Positions 7,901 through 16,604 of a DNA stretch of 64,000 bases are shown piece after piece; position 1 is the stretch's first letter; each line of letters opens with the position of its first letter. Made by a program: the position numbers and the translations under genes. The stretch lies in the NCBI RefSeq assembly GCF_900101625.1, contig NZ_FMYZ01000011.1, positions 113,326 to 177,325 of the forward strand, in the 5' to 3' direction. The DNA comes from Cupriavidus sp. YR651 (lineage in GTDB: Bacteria; Pseudomonadota; Gammaproteobacteria; Burkholderiales; Burkholderiaceae). Under the pieces are notes generated by a model, which was given only the letters and a program-made list of their open reading frames with translations, did no database searches and had not been told where the DNA came from.

Positions 7901-9055
7901 ATGATCAAGACCATCAACCTGCGTCCGATCCTCGACCAGTACAACCTTCCCGAAAGATTCAAAACGGAGTTCGCCATCCTGGCGACGCAAAATCTCCACC
8001 TACCCCATAGCGGCACGCGCGTTAGCGGCCGATCGCTGTCGCAGATGTCGCAGCGCCAAAGAATTCAGGCACTCCTAGCCATGTTCGTGGAGCTTCGCCG
8101 CGTCGGGGGAATGGCTGTGACGTCCCCTTATGCCGTTCGGCAAAAGCACGTTCGCTGGCTTGTTCGTCACTGGGTGGAAGAGCGCAAGCTGAACGTAGGA
8201 ACGGTTGAGCTGCGCTTGACGCACTTACGAGCTTTTTTTGCGTGGATGGGGAAGACCAATGTTGTAGGCCGCATCGAAAACTACATGGAGCGCCCGGCGG
8301 ACTATTTGCGCAGCTACGTTGCGAAGGAGGACCGATCGTGGGAGGGCAAGGGGATTGATGCCGCTGCAAAGATTGCGCAAATCGAAGTTACGGATGCGCA
8401 TGTCGCGCTGCAGCTCAAGCTGGAGGCAGCATTTGGGCTTCGTGCAAAGGAAAGTTGGCGGCTGCGTCCCGCACTGGATGTCTTACCGTCCGGCATGTTG
8501 CACGTACACGATGGCACAAAGGGCGGCCGCCCGCGTCGGGTCCAGATCGAGTTCAGTTGGCAATACGAGCTGCTTGGTCAGGCAGCGCGGCTGGCCGAGT
8601 CCACCAATCCCGGTCGCGGCACGTTGATACCGGCGACCTATACGCAGAACCGGTGGAGACGGAGGTTCTACACAGTGCTCGAGAAGCATGGCATCACCAA
8701 GAATGGCGCAGGAGTCACGGCACACGGCTTGCGGCATCAGTTCCTGCAGGAGATGTATCAGCGCACGTCTGGCCAGGTTGCGCCGGTGAAGGGCGGCGGC
8801 AAGGTCATGGACCCGGACGCCCATCGCGCGGCGATGCAGAAGGTCGTGGAAGCAGCTGGCCACAGCCGTGCGACAAAGGCAAACGCCTACCTCTCCACGT
8901 ACTCCACGCAACTATCGATCGGTCGTCCGGAGCCCACGCTGGATGATGTCAAGACCGCAATCGCCGCGGCTGGAGGCAATAAGGCGATTGCTGCACGAGA
9001 GTTGGGGATTTCGCGTACGAAGCTTTACCGGATTCTCGCTCGGGATAAAGGCTGA
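7901..9055 (+). CDS. integrase-domain tyrosine recombinase with C-terminal HTH
   Basis: 384 aa from ATG 7901. The core resembles the integrase_1/integrase-domain families on plasmids and ICEs: an Arg box GLRAKESWRL (about 178), HGLRHQFLQEMY (about 280), and GHSRATKANAYLSTYS (about 325) with the likely nucleophile Tyr. The last 35 residues form a Fis-like helix-turn-helix (NKAIAARELGISRTKLYRIL), an unusual addition. It likely acts in element or dimer resolution rather than as an IS. No obvious attachment site lies beside it, but the palindromic repeat copy 2 starts 52 bp downstream. Confidence 0.75.
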   Translation: MIKTINLRPILDQYNLPERFKTEFAILATQNLHLPHSGTRVSGRSLSQMSQRQRIQALLAMFVELRRVGGMAVTSPYAVRQKHVRWLVRHWVEERKLNVGTVELRLTHLRAFFAWMGKTNVVGRIENYMERPADYLRSYVAKEDRSWEGKGIDAAAKIAQIEVTDAHVALQLKLEAAFGLRAKESWRLRPALDVLPSGMLHVHDGTKGGRPRRVQIEFSWQYELLGQAARLAESTNPGRGTLIPATYTQNRWRRRFYTVLEKHGITKNGAGVTAHGLRHQFLQEMYQRTSGQVAPVKGGGKVMDPDAHRAAMQKVVEAAGHSRATKANAYLSTYSTQLSIGRPEPTLDDVKTAIAAAGGNKAIAARELGISRTKLYRILARDKG

Positions 9056-9106
9056 GAGAAGCTGAAGGGTACCGCGTAGTGCGAACGCGGTGATTGAATG
9101 GGCTGG

Positions 9107-9155
9107 AATAGGGTGAGCATGCTCACCCTATTTACTCGGTAAGGCGCATGTTTTA
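9107..9155 (+). repeat. palindromic repeat element, copy 2 of 3
   Basis: A perfect 26-bp palindrome spans 9107-9132 around the core GTGAGCATGCTCAC, continuing with TTTACTCGGTAAGG. This is the best preserved of the three copies. It is 66 bp upstream of the ORF at 9198. Confidence 0.85.
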
Positions 9156-9197
9156 TAGCGCATTTTCGGCTTTGGTTCGGTAGTAAAGGCTCTTTAA

Positions 9198-9761
9198 ATG
9201 TATCTAGACAGGGCGTATTCGGACGATGACGTCCGTAAAATCCTGGCAACCGGCATTGCGCCGAATGCCACTTCGGAGTGGCCGTGGCTCACGACGCCCG
9301 CTGCTGGCGCCGATGCCTTGTCGCCACGGCGCCGTGGCTTCCGGACGGTGTGGGGCAGGATCACGCTTGAGACGTTCGAGAGTGATATCTCGCTTGCCGG
9401 CTACCTGGCGGAGGATCCGTTTTTCGACCTGGGGTTGCTCTGGGGCAATGGCGCCGCCGTGGGCACCAACTTAAGCGATCTGGTTTGCATGCACTTCGTG
9501 CGGATCGCCGATCTTACGATCAGCGCCGCGGGCTGGCACTGGGAGGAGGGTGACGAGGCCGGTCGGATTTTCCGGGTCTATGCGACTCTCCGAAAGTCCG
9601 ACGATGGGCAAAGTCGTCGCCTTGGCCGGGCCATCGGCAGCGCCCTGCTGAGGGCAGGCATTCCGGAGCTGGCCGAAGCCTGTAGCCACACTGACTATCT
9701 TGCCGCGCTAAGAGATTTCGCGGAACTTCCAACGCGGCCTTGTCCGAATCAAGCGGGCTAA
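9198..9761 (+). CDS. hypothetical protein
   Basis: 187 aa. It is soluble, with several Trp residues (SEWPWLTTP, AAGWHWEEGDE) and a positively charged C-terminal third (RKSDDGQSRRLGRA). An AAGG lies 11 nt before the start, which is weak. Family not recognised. Its promoter region contains the perfect copy of the palindromic element, so it may be under the same regulator. Confidence 0.55.
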   Translation: MYLDRAYSDDDVRKILATGIAPNATSEWPWLTTPAAGADALSPRRRGFRTVWGRITLETFESDISLAGYLAEDPFFDLGLLWGNGAAVGTNLSDLVCMHFVRIADLTISAAGWHWEEGDEAGRIFRVYATLRKSDDGQSRRLGRAIGSALLRAGIPELAEACSHTDYLAALRDFAELPTRPCPNQAG

Positions 9762-9923
9762 GCAATCGGTGCTGGGCGCTCGTCAAGCAAATGATATAAA
9801 TGCCGCCGCACTTGGCACCTTCACAATCCCGAAAAGGTCGTGCTTTCGTGCCATCTTTCGAAGCCCAATTTGTACCGCAGCGTGGTTGAATCTACGGGCA
9901 CAACCATTTATGGAGAATGACGC

Positions 9924-10202
9924 ATGACGAAAGCTGAACTGATCGACGCGATTGCCGCAGGTGTGGACGGTCTGACAAAGAACAAGGCCGAGCAAGCCTT
10001 GAACGTAACTCTGGTCGCCATCATGGATGCCGTCGCCAAGGGTGAAACGCTGACCTTGGTCGGTTTCGGTGCTTTCAGCAAGGGACAGCGCGGCGAACGT
10101 ACAGCCCGCAACCCGCGAACCGGGGAGGAGATTAAGGTCGAAGCTGCGAATACGGTGAAGTTCAAGGCCGGCCAAAAGTTCAAGGAGGCGGTGAACAAAT
10201 AG
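9924..10202 (+). CDS. hupB: HU-family nucleoid protein
   Basis: 92 aa, full HU length. It opens with MTKAELIDAIA and carries the LVGFGAFSKGQRGERTARNPRTGEEI arm region and the Pro-containing beta arm that intercalates in DNA. GGAGA lies 7 nt before the ATG. Plasmid HU proteins compact DNA and help recombinases; the nearby integrase gene fits that role. The gene symbol is given by similarity to HU-beta; a plasmid-specific paralogue is equally possible. Confidence 0.9.
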   Translation: MTKAELIDAIAAGVDGLTKNKAEQALNVTLVAIMDAVAKGETLTLVGFGAFSKGQRGERTARNPRTGEEIKVEAANTVKFKAGQKFKEAVNK

Positions 10203-10288
10203 GCGGCGCGGAGCTCGCTGCGATACACCATGACAGTGGCGCTAGCCGGTCGAGCGGTCGAGGCCGATACGCCAGGTTGGAGAAGGAG

Positions 10289-10319
10289 AAAGGCGCGCCC
10301 AGTGACGCGCCTTTCGTGT
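10289..10319. terminator. terminator between converging genes
   Basis: AAAGGCGCG/CGCGCCTTT stem (10289-10313) followed by a T-rich tail, between HU (plus) and the nuclease (minus). Confidence 0.75.
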
Positions 10320-10356
10320 TCTTGGAAGGTACGTGCGCCTCGCCGTCTGTACCTCC

Positions 10357-11262
10357 CTACCTGGAGTAGGCAAGGAGTAGCGACGCCAGCGTTCCAGCAT
10401 CGCGGACGAGATGTGTGATCTGGCCCGTGATGGCTTCCTTCTCAACGCGGTCACCAGAGACCAACCAGGCGAACGCAACCCGGCGAGCCGCTTTCTCGCC
10501 CGGGTGCGGCGTTGGTGGGGGGAGATCAATGGCCGTGGAGCGCATCGTCACGGACAGTGTTGGGAACGGATCGATCCCGGTGAAGTGGCGGAGTTCGTCG
10601 ACCGTGATGACGCTGTACGCTGGCGTCGCATCATTGCGAGCGATGTAGGCCGCGGCGCCGGTGCCCGGGACATAGATTGCCTTCCAGATGAAATCAGGAA
10701 TCCGAACGCGTCCGCCGAGCATCCTTGCATTGCCGACAAACGCGGGGCCAGTCACTACCTGGATTGAGCCGTACTGCCGCGCAAGCTTGCGGGTGGAGGT
10801 CTCTATGTGGCTCCAGGTGCGGCGATTCGAGACGCTATCCTGTGGCACTACGTTTGCGAGGCTGAAGCTCTCGGCTTGCGATGCCATATCCGGAAAGTCC
10901 CCGCTCGGAGCTAGGTGCCCGCGGTCGAAGCCAGACCGACGACCATAATCGGTCAACTTGGCCCGGTCCGCCTCGGGCAATCGGCCTTCTTCGTAGAAGT
11001 CGCTATCGCGTGGCAGCTTACGCGCCGCGTCCACTCCCTCGCGCGTAAGGCGTTCGGCTGACCACAGTGCTGTGCGTGTCTGACTCGAATACAGGACGGC
11101 GTAGCCCCGATAGCACAGTAGCTGCGTGCCACCGGTAATCTTGCCAACCGATGGTTGGCCGGTCCCGAGAACGTGGGCACATTGGGGCGACTGGGAATCC
11201 CTCGCTCCCGCGTAGAGCGAGGCAAGGGCCAGAATGGCGGCGACGGCGAGCTGGCGAATCAT
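10357..11262 (-). CDS. secreted DNA/RNA non-specific endonuclease
   Basis: 301 aa from ATG 11262, chosen over an upstream ATG because AGGAG lies 7 nt before it and because it opens a signal peptide (MIRQLAVAAILALASLYAGA). The catalytic block DRGHLAPSGDF (about residue 120) with the downstream SLANVVPQ is the beta-beta-alpha-metal nuclease signature of the NucA/Serratia family. It acts in the periplasm or outside the cell. On conjugative elements such nucleases may degrade incoming or surface DNA. It heads a minus-strand block shared with phage-like genes. Confidence 0.85.
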   Translation of the reverse strand: MIRQLAVAAILALASLYAGARDSQSPQCAHVLGTGQPSVGKITGGTQLLCYRGYAVLYSSQTRTALWSAERLTREGVDAARKLPRDSDFYEEGRLPEADRAKLTDYGRRSGFDRGHLAPSGDFPDMASQAESFSLANVVPQDSVSNRRTWSHIETSTRKLARQYGSIQVVTGPAFVGNARMLGGRVRIPDFIWKAIYVPGTGAAAYIARNDATPAYSVITVDELRHFTGIDPFPTLSVTMRSTAIDLPPPTPHPGEKAARRVAFAWLVSGDRVEKEAITGQITHLVRDAGTLASLLLAYSR

Positions 11263-11314
11263 CGGGACTCCTAATAATGGAAGACCCTTCCAGCTTGACA
11301 TGTGCTACGCGATG

Positions 11315-11905
11315 TCAAGGCTGCCAGCCGTCTGGCAGGCTGTCGATCGCGTTGCCGACGAACTCCTCCACGTCGGAGAATGGCCAAGCCTTGTCCGCCA
11401 GGGCTTCCTCGGCGATCTCAGCGGCCAATGCCGGAACAGGCTCGAAGCGAATCATGGGTGCGCCGTCGATATAGATGATCTTGGCGCGTCGCAGCAGTTT
11501 CCGATAGCGCGCGGCGTCGATAAGCACGGTCGCTGGTGGAGCGACGTGCGGGAGTCCATGGCCGGGCTGGGCCAGCGCAGAAGCCATGGCGGCAAACTTT
11601 GGGCCGTTGATTTCCCAATCCGTGGAGGTCTCTGCCAGCAAGCCGAGGAAGAACGGGATATCGGAGGGGGTGAGCGTCCGCCTGGCCAGCATCGAAATTG
11701 CTTGCCGATCGGCGGGCCTATATTCCACGCGGTGGTTCCAGATAGCGCGAAGCTGCTCGAATACAGTGTCGGGATCCGCCGCTTCAATCTCTATAGGCGG
11801 TGTGGACATGCCACATTCCTCGCAGGCAATCAGGGCCTGAAGGCGGCCGGCAATGTACATGGCAATGCCGTCGCAGTGGGCGCAATTGAGCAAGCCGCTG
11901 GGCAT
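11315..11905 (-). CDS. Lar-like zinc-finger protein
   Basis: 196 aa. Residues 8-58 (CAHC ... CEECG, then an Asp/Ala helix and IWNHRV) resemble the Lar restriction-alleviation zinc finger, a small two-CxxC module in prophages that ends in a W-N-x-R helix. The remaining 140 residues are helical and unassigned. Lar proteins modulate type I restriction; whether this longer protein does so is inference. Confidence 0.5.
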   Translation of the reverse strand: MPSGLLNCAHCDGIAMYIAGRLQALIACEECGMSTPPIEIEAADPDTVFEQLRAIWNHRVEYRPADRQAISMLARRTLTPSDIPFFLGLLAETSTDWEINGPKFAAMASALAQPGHGLPHVAPPATVLIDAARYRKLLRRAKIIYIDGAPMIRFEPVPALAAEIAEEALADKAWPFSDVEEFVGNAIDSLPDGWQP

Positions 11906-11958
11906 GGGGATATCCGAGTGAAAAGCCGGAATTATGCCTCGTAGCGGCTTGCGCCAGA

Positions 11959-12231
11959 TCAGTGCTCGTTCTGGACCCCTCCATAAACGGGCTCATTGAT
12001 CGCGAGATAGCGCGTGGAAGTGCTTAACAGGCCGCGTCGGGCAGTGCCCTGGAATCCGTGGAGCATGTCGCCGTGGTCGCGCAGGGCTTGGCCGATCTGC
12101 CAGAACTCGTTTAGCCAGTGGCCTTCAGGCCCCTTTGGGCCACCCTGTCGGCCGGTGGCGATGGCACCCCGAATGGCAAGGACGGTTTCGGGCTCGGGAT
12201 ACTCTTGTTCTTCGTTGCTGTGCTGATCCAT
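11959..12231 (-). CDS. hypothetical protein
   Basis: 90 aa, acidic start (DQHSNEEQEYPEPETV), central Gly/Lys-rich turn (GRQGGPKGPEGHW), no membrane segment. It lies 25 bp downstream of the broken Gp37/Gp68 gene and was probably translated in the same phage-like operon. No family recognised. Confidence 0.5.
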   Translation of the reverse strand: MDQHSNEEQEYPEPETVLAIRGAIATGRQGGPKGPEGHWLNEFWQIGQALRDHGDMLHGFQGTARRGLLSTSTRYLAINEPVYGGVQNEH

Positions 12232-12917
12232 CGGAGTAGTAGAAAGGTATGAGAAATCATCCCGCCGCGCGGGTCAGGGCGCGCTGGCATGCGGCGGCCA
12301 CGTCGAGCGGCGTTACAGGGAAGGCGTCGTGCAGAACACCATCGAGCAGTCGACCTGCCACCTTCTTGCCGACGCGATGCATGACCGTGACGGGAAAGCG
12401 TCCCTCGTCGCGCGCGCATGAAATCTTCGCCGGTTTTGAGCGACGTGCCGTGCCGGTCGAGACAGATCCCTCCGTTGCCCCAGGTTGACGCCTTGTTCAC
12501 CCACTGCTGGAAGGTGTCGAACGTTCTGAAGACTGGCTCGCCGTTGCTGGTCAGCACGGCGGCGGTGTGCCATTCACCCCATTGCTTCAGTAGGAAGGGT
12601 ACGCCGGCCGCCGCGCATTGGTCGCGCAAGCTACGTGGCCACGCGGGGTGCATGTGGCGCGCCAGAGGCCCGCTCTCGCCGCCGGCGATGATCCAGTCGA
12701 TGGAGCCCGGGTTGTAGTCGTCGCCGGACGTGTGCAGCAGCTCGCCAGTCAAGGCGGAGAAGACGTCGACATGGCCGAGCAGCGGTTCCATGGAAAGAAA
12801 CCGGACCCGGGCGGGTACGCGCAGTAGCTTCGGGATATCGCGATCGGCTTCGGCCTGGGATACCACGGTGGCGCCGAGCCAGATGTCGGGTGGGGCGTCG
12901 CCTGCGATCCATGTGGC

Positions 12918-14082
12918 TAGTGTCCTGTCCCGCAAATAACTGGCATTAGTCTTGCATCCCGTTTCGGCATTTTGGGAACGGAGATATCGCGATGATTACG
13001 GGCAGACCGAAGGCCGAATTGGTGTTGAGCGAAGATGAACTCGCGCAGTTGCAGGCGTTCGCGCGCAGCCGGTCGTTGCCTGCTGCGTTGAGCAATCGGG
13101 CGCGCATCATCCTCAGCAGCGCCGACGGTGAACTCAATAGCGCGATCGCCGAACGGCTGAAGATGAGCAACGCCACGGTCGGCAAATGGCGCGCGCGCTT
13201 CATTGCACGCCGAATCGCCGGTCTGTATGACGACGTTCGCCCGGGGGCCCCGCGCACGGTCGACGACGAACGGGTGGCACAATTGATTCAGACCACCCTG
13301 CATACGAAGCCGGCCAACGGCTCGACACACTGGAGCGTGCGTGCTGTCGCGGCCGAGACCGGCATCTCCAAGAGCAGCGTGCAGCGCTACTTCCAACTCT
13401 TCGGGCTGCAACCTCATCGTACCGAAGGCTTCAAGCTGTCTACCGACCCGTTCTTTGTCGAGAAGCTGCGCGATGTGGTGGGGTTGTACCTGAGCCCACC
13501 TGAGAACGCGCTGGTGCTGTGCGTGGATGAGAAGAGCCAGTGCCAGGCACTGGAGCGCACGCAGCCGATGCTGCCCATGGGATTCGGCTACGTCGAGGGC
13601 GTCACGCACGACTACAAACGTCATGGCACCACCACGCTGTTTGCGGCGCTGAACATCCTGAATGGAGCTGTGCTGGCGCGATGCAAACCGCGCCATCGCC
13701 ATCAGGAGTTCCTGTCGTTCCTCCGAGAGATCGAACAAGCCGTGCCCGCTGAGCTGGACATTCACTGCATCGCCGATAACTACGCTACGCACAACCACCC
13801 GAAGATCAAGGCCTGGCTGGCAGCGCGTCCACGTTGGCACATGCACTTCATGCCGACCTACAGTTCCTGGCTCAATCAGGTCGAACGTTTCTTCTCCCTG
13901 ATTACTGATAAGGCCATCCGCCGCGGCTCGTTCACCAGCGTCAAACAGTTGGTCCAACGCATCGATCATTTCGTGACCGCTTACAACGCGGACTGCCAGC
14001 CGTTTCGCTGGACTGCTACTGCCGACTCGATTCTCGAAAAGTTGCACCGACTTTGCTCACGTATTAGTGGGACAGGACACTA
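12918..14082 (+). mobile_element. IS630-family insertion sequence
   Basis: Terminal inverted repeats TAGTGTCCTGTCCC (12918 onward) and GGGACAGGACACTA (to 14082) flank a single transposase gene. The duplicated TA (12918-12919, 14081-14082) is the standard IS630/mariner target. The host gene reads through cleanly when one TA and the IS are removed. Confidence 0.92.
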
Positions 14083-14083
14083 G
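12992..14083 (+). CDS. IS630-family transposase
   Basis: 363 aa. Residues 1-125 are two helix-turn-helix units (LKMSNATVGKWRARF; VAAETGISKSSVQRY). The DDE core follows: VLCVDEKSQ (Asp, about 177), IADNYATHNHPK (Asp, about 263), and SSWLNQVERFF (Glu, about 300). The length is normal and no frameshift is visible, so it may be active. The stop overlaps the right terminal repeat. Confidence 0.95.
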   Translation: MITGRPKAELVLSEDELAQLQAFARSRSLPAALSNRARIILSSADGELNSAIAERLKMSNATVGKWRARFIARRIAGLYDDVRPGAPRTVDDERVAQLIQTTLHTKPANGSTHWSVRAVAAETGISKSSVQRYFQLFGLQPHRTEGFKLSTDPFFVEKLRDVVGLYLSPPENALVLCVDEKSQCQALERTQPMLPMGFGYVEGVTHDYKRHGTTTLFAALNILNGAVLARCKPRHRHQEFLSFLREIEQAVPAELDIHCIADNYATHNHPKIKAWLAARPRWHMHFMPTYSSWLNQVERFFSLITDKAIRRGSFTSVKQLVQRIDHFVTAYNADCQPFRWTATADSILEKLHRLCSRISGTGH

Positions 14084-14535
14084 CCACGCCACCGTCGGGT
14101 TCTCTGCACAGTCGGCGCGGGCCATCAGCACGTTGAACGCCTCCGCCAGTCTTTTCGAGACATTGCCGACGCGTTTGGTCAGTACCAGCTTGTCGAGGTT
14201 CGGCGTCTGGCGCCAGACGTCGAGCACGTCGATAAACCACTCGATTGGCACCTCGTTGTCGAACACGTCAGCCAGACTCGCGCAAAAAACTCGCTGCCGG
14301 CGTCCATGCACCGCGGCAAAGGCGGTGTGGGCGGCGTTCCAACGAAACGGCTTGCGCCAGTTGGTTGCAGACGTGCGTCGCCTCGGCGCGCCGGGGCCCC
14401 AGTTGGGCGCCTGGCCACCGCCAAAGCGAGCGTTATGGCCTTCTGCATAGCAGTGATCGCAGCCAGGGCCAACCTTCTGGCAGCCTTCCCAGGGATTCCA
14501 GGTATGGTCGGTCCACTCGATCTTGGTGTTTTCGC

Positions 14536-14739
14536 TCATGTGGGCATGTCCTCGAACAGATCCATGGTGCGGGTGTCGCGCTCGGGCGGAAGGTGTTGCG
14601 GCGCGTGCGGGTCGTTTGAGCCGCAAAGTTCGCAAACGCCGCGCCCGACGCTTACAGGTTCATGCGGAAGCGTGCCGCGCTGCTCAACGTCCTGGGTGGC
14701 ACGTGCCTTCGTGGATGAGATACGGCCGGCAGATTTCAT
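14536..14739 (-). CDS. small protein upstream of Gp37/Gp68 gene
   Basis: 67 aa, overlapping the start of the Gp37/Gp68 gene by 4 nt (ATGA), which indicates translational coupling. It contains one CxxC (CELCGSND) and an acidic C-terminus (MDLFEDMPT). Probably a phage-type accessory gene. No family recognised. Confidence 0.55.
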   Translation of the reverse strand: MKSAGRISSTKARATQDVEQRGTLPHEPVSVGRGVCELCGSNDPHAPQHLPPERDTRTMDLFEDMPT

Positions 14740-14812
14740 AGTGGTTTGATCGCGAGTACAGTCAAATCAGCGTATCGCGACGTGTCTGAAGTCAAGGAAC
14801 GGGGGTGGCGCA

Positions 14813-14995
14813 ATGTGGACGTGCACCGAATGCCGGCTGTCCGTGATGTTCTCGGCGGTCGATCCAGAATTTGACGAGCGCGGTTTCTTCTTCACCTGCA
14901 AGGGCTGCGGTCATAGAAATCCGCTTCGGCGCGTAGGCCAGACTGAGCGAGGGGAGGGCGATCCGCTCTGTCTCGTTCAAGTCGTGGACGTCTAA
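14813..14995 (+). CDS. zinc-ribbon micro-protein
   Basis: 60 aa with two CxxC knuckles: CTEC at residues 4-7 and CKGCGHRNP near 29. A G-rich stretch precedes the ATG. It is a lone plus-strand gene between minus-strand genes. A metal-binding regulator or adaptor is possible; the sequence gives no further hint. Confidence 0.55.
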   Translation: MWTCTECRLSVMFSAVDPEFDERGFFFTCKGCGHRNPLRRVGQTERGEGDPLCLVQVVDV

Positions 14996-15002
14996 TCTTC
15001 TC

Positions 15003-15374
15003 TCAGGTAACGGCCGCTTCGGCGGTGAATGCGACCGTCGACTCCGACGCCAGTCCATAGCGGATGGCGGCTTCGCGCAGTTGGTTGGCATCGACGCAGT
15101 CGTGGGAAAGGGCGACAAGAACTTCCTGTGCGAACCCATGAAGCGCGGCCAGCTCTTCTCCAATGGGGCCGTGCGTATAGAAGTACAGGCCATTCTGCAT
15201 GCGTCGCACGGCAGTCGTCTCACTGGCCATCCGCCGCAGCAGCGTCTCGGCCATGTCCGGGCCAATGCCCAGATGGCGCTGCAGGAGCGCCACAGATGCG
15301 GCGCGGTGCTGGTGGACCAACGCCAGCGCCTTACGGAACGAGGCTTCTGCCAATACGGCTCGATCAGCGTGCAT
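15003..15374 (-). CDS. winged-helix protein resembling FtsK gamma domain
   Basis: 123 aa from ATG 15374 (a longer TTG start at 15443 would overlap the upstream gene by 80 bp). Residues 5-50 (FRKALALVHQHRAASVALLQRHLGIGPDMAETLLRRM) match the pattern of the FtsK gamma winged helix, in which a short helix, S-x-x-x-x-QR, and a helix ending in L-x-x-x-M contact DNA. It may read short oriented DNA sites on the element. It follows the DUF1173 gene with an 11-bp overlap. Confidence 0.6.
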   Translation of the reverse strand: MHADRAVLAEASFRKALALVHQHRAASVALLQRHLGIGPDMAETLLRRMASETTAVRRMQNGLYFYTHGPIGEELAALHGFAQEVLVALSHDCVDANQLREAAIRYGLASESTVAFTAEAAVT

Positions 15375-16593
15375 CGGGCGTTCTGGTGCCAGCAGGGGGA
15401 AGCTGCACACTTTCGATTGGTTTCGCCACTGCATCCCACTCAATGAACGGGAGGCCTGCAGAACGGTAGTGCTGGCGCTTGGCCGCCATACGCGCGTCGT
15501 ATTCGGGGTTGCCGGTCATACCTAGTACCTCGATGACGGTCTCGGGCTCGATGTCGGTCAGCACGAAATCGGGATGCACCTCCGCACGGCCAACATTCCG
15601 CAGCGGTTTGCGGAAGGCTCGGTGCCGGGCGACCAGGTGATCCGCCATCACGACCTCGTGGGACGAATCGCAGGGCAGGAACTGGCGGTTTGCCAGCATA
15701 GCCGCCACGTCAACCACCGTCAGATAGTTCGAGGGGGATTTCTCAACGAGGAGAATGGCAACGCATCGCTGGTCAGTTTTTCCGATGCCGGCCAGAGCCG
15801 TGCCGAAAGACTTCTGCAGACCCTTATAGTGAGGCCCGGACATGAAGAATCGCTGCGTGCTCTGGCGCAGCACGATCTTGCCGCCGTACTGGGTGGCCTC
15901 GTGGGACTCGATCTCACCAATCACGATTCCGCGCGGGTTGCCCGCCGACGTCGGTGTGAGGCGGCCCTGCCAGGCTTCGAACTCGGCCAGGATCTCGCCC
16001 TTACGGGCTGGATCCCATCGCCGCATCACGTGCAACAGGCCGTCTGCCGCCTTGCCATTGATACGGCAGTCGGAAAGCTCCGTGGTCAGCTGCGACCAGC
16101 AGGCGCTCCAGCCGCGTGAGCCGGTACCGCCCCAGACGTTGAGGCCCGCCTGCTCCCACGCATACTCGAGAAAGGCGAGGAGGCCAGCCGATCGCCGTTG
16201 CGCCTTCGTCCGCTGGCCCGTGGCCGCTCTTTGTACCGCCTTGGCCGGGGTGTGGGTGCTGACGGAGAGGGTGGCGTCCAGTCGAATGTCATGGTGGCCG
16301 TCGCGCATGCGGAAGGCGTCGAGAGTGTCACCTGTGCCAGGTGTGCCTTGCGCATGACGGTGGAACGGGCAGCCGCCGGCGTGATGATGAGCCTGCTCAG
16401 GCCAGCGAGCCAGGAGGAAGATGTCCCGATGGCGGCGTATGACCAGCTTTGGTCGCGGCCGCACGTCCACGCATCCGCATTCGGCAAAGCCCTGGATTGT
16501 CTTCGCACGCTCAAGCTGCCGCGCATAGCGGCCGGGATCTTCCATCACATCGTCCAGCGGAAATTCGCTCCCGCCGATCCGCACAGTAATCAT
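15364..16593 (-). CDS. DUF1173 family protein
   Basis: 409 aa from ATG 16593 with TAGGAG 9 nt upstream; a longer open frame upstream overlaps the helicase gene and is not used. The sequence has an N-terminal ITVRIGGSEFPLDDV strand-turn, a CGCVDVRPRPKL cluster followed by WPEQAHHHAGGCPFH (possible metal site), and a C-terminal domain with HPDFVLTD and EVLGMTGNPEYDARMAAKRQHY. These last residues look like a restriction-endonuclease fold (D ... E-V-x-G ... Y). DUF1173 proteins are common on plasmids and ICEs and have no settled function. Confidence 0.7.
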   Translation of the reverse strand: MITVRIGGSEFPLDDVMEDPGRYARQLERAKTIQGFAECGCVDVRPRPKLVIRRHRDIFLLARWPEQAHHHAGGCPFHRHAQGTPGTGDTLDAFRMRDGHHDIRLDATLSVSTHTPAKAVQRAATGQRTKAQRRSAGLLAFLEYAWEQAGLNVWGGTGSRGWSACWSQLTTELSDCRINGKAADGLLHVMRRWDPARKGEILAEFEAWQGRLTPTSAGNPRGIVIGEIESHEATQYGGKIVLRQSTQRFFMSGPHYKGLQKSFGTALAGIGKTDQRCVAILLVEKSPSNYLTVVDVAAMLANRQFLPCDSSHEVVMADHLVARHRAFRKPLRNVGRAEVHPDFVLTDIEPETVIEVLGMTGNPEYDARMAAKRQHYRSAGLPFIEWDAVAKPIESVQLPPAGTRTPDAR

Positions 16594-16604
16594 GGATGCT
16601 TCTC

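Larger units (their letters stand above)
12257..14539 (-). pseudogene. phage Gp37/Gp68-family gene, split by IS630 and frameshifted
   Basis: The 5' part (14539 down to 14081) encodes the typical N-terminus KIEWTDHTWNPWEGC with Cys clusters (CQKVGPGCDHCYAE), as in the DUF5131/Gp37-Gp68 family. The 3' part (12917 down to 12257) continues with VRFLSMEPLLGH and IIAGGESGP. Removing the IS and one TA joins the halves in frame (ENPTVAWL + ATWIAGD). Near the C-terminus, a CG run at 12409-12417 is two bases short of (or one over) the length that restores the expected DEGRFPVTVMHRVGKK tail ending at TGA 12257. Two independent lesions mean the gene is dead. Confidence 0.85.

Noticed and set aside
7378..8016. 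212-codon minus ORF
   Set aside because: Starts inside the integrase gene, no ribosome site, composition of an antisense shadow.
12917..14047. 376-codon minus ORF
   Set aside because: Antisense of the IS630 transposase.
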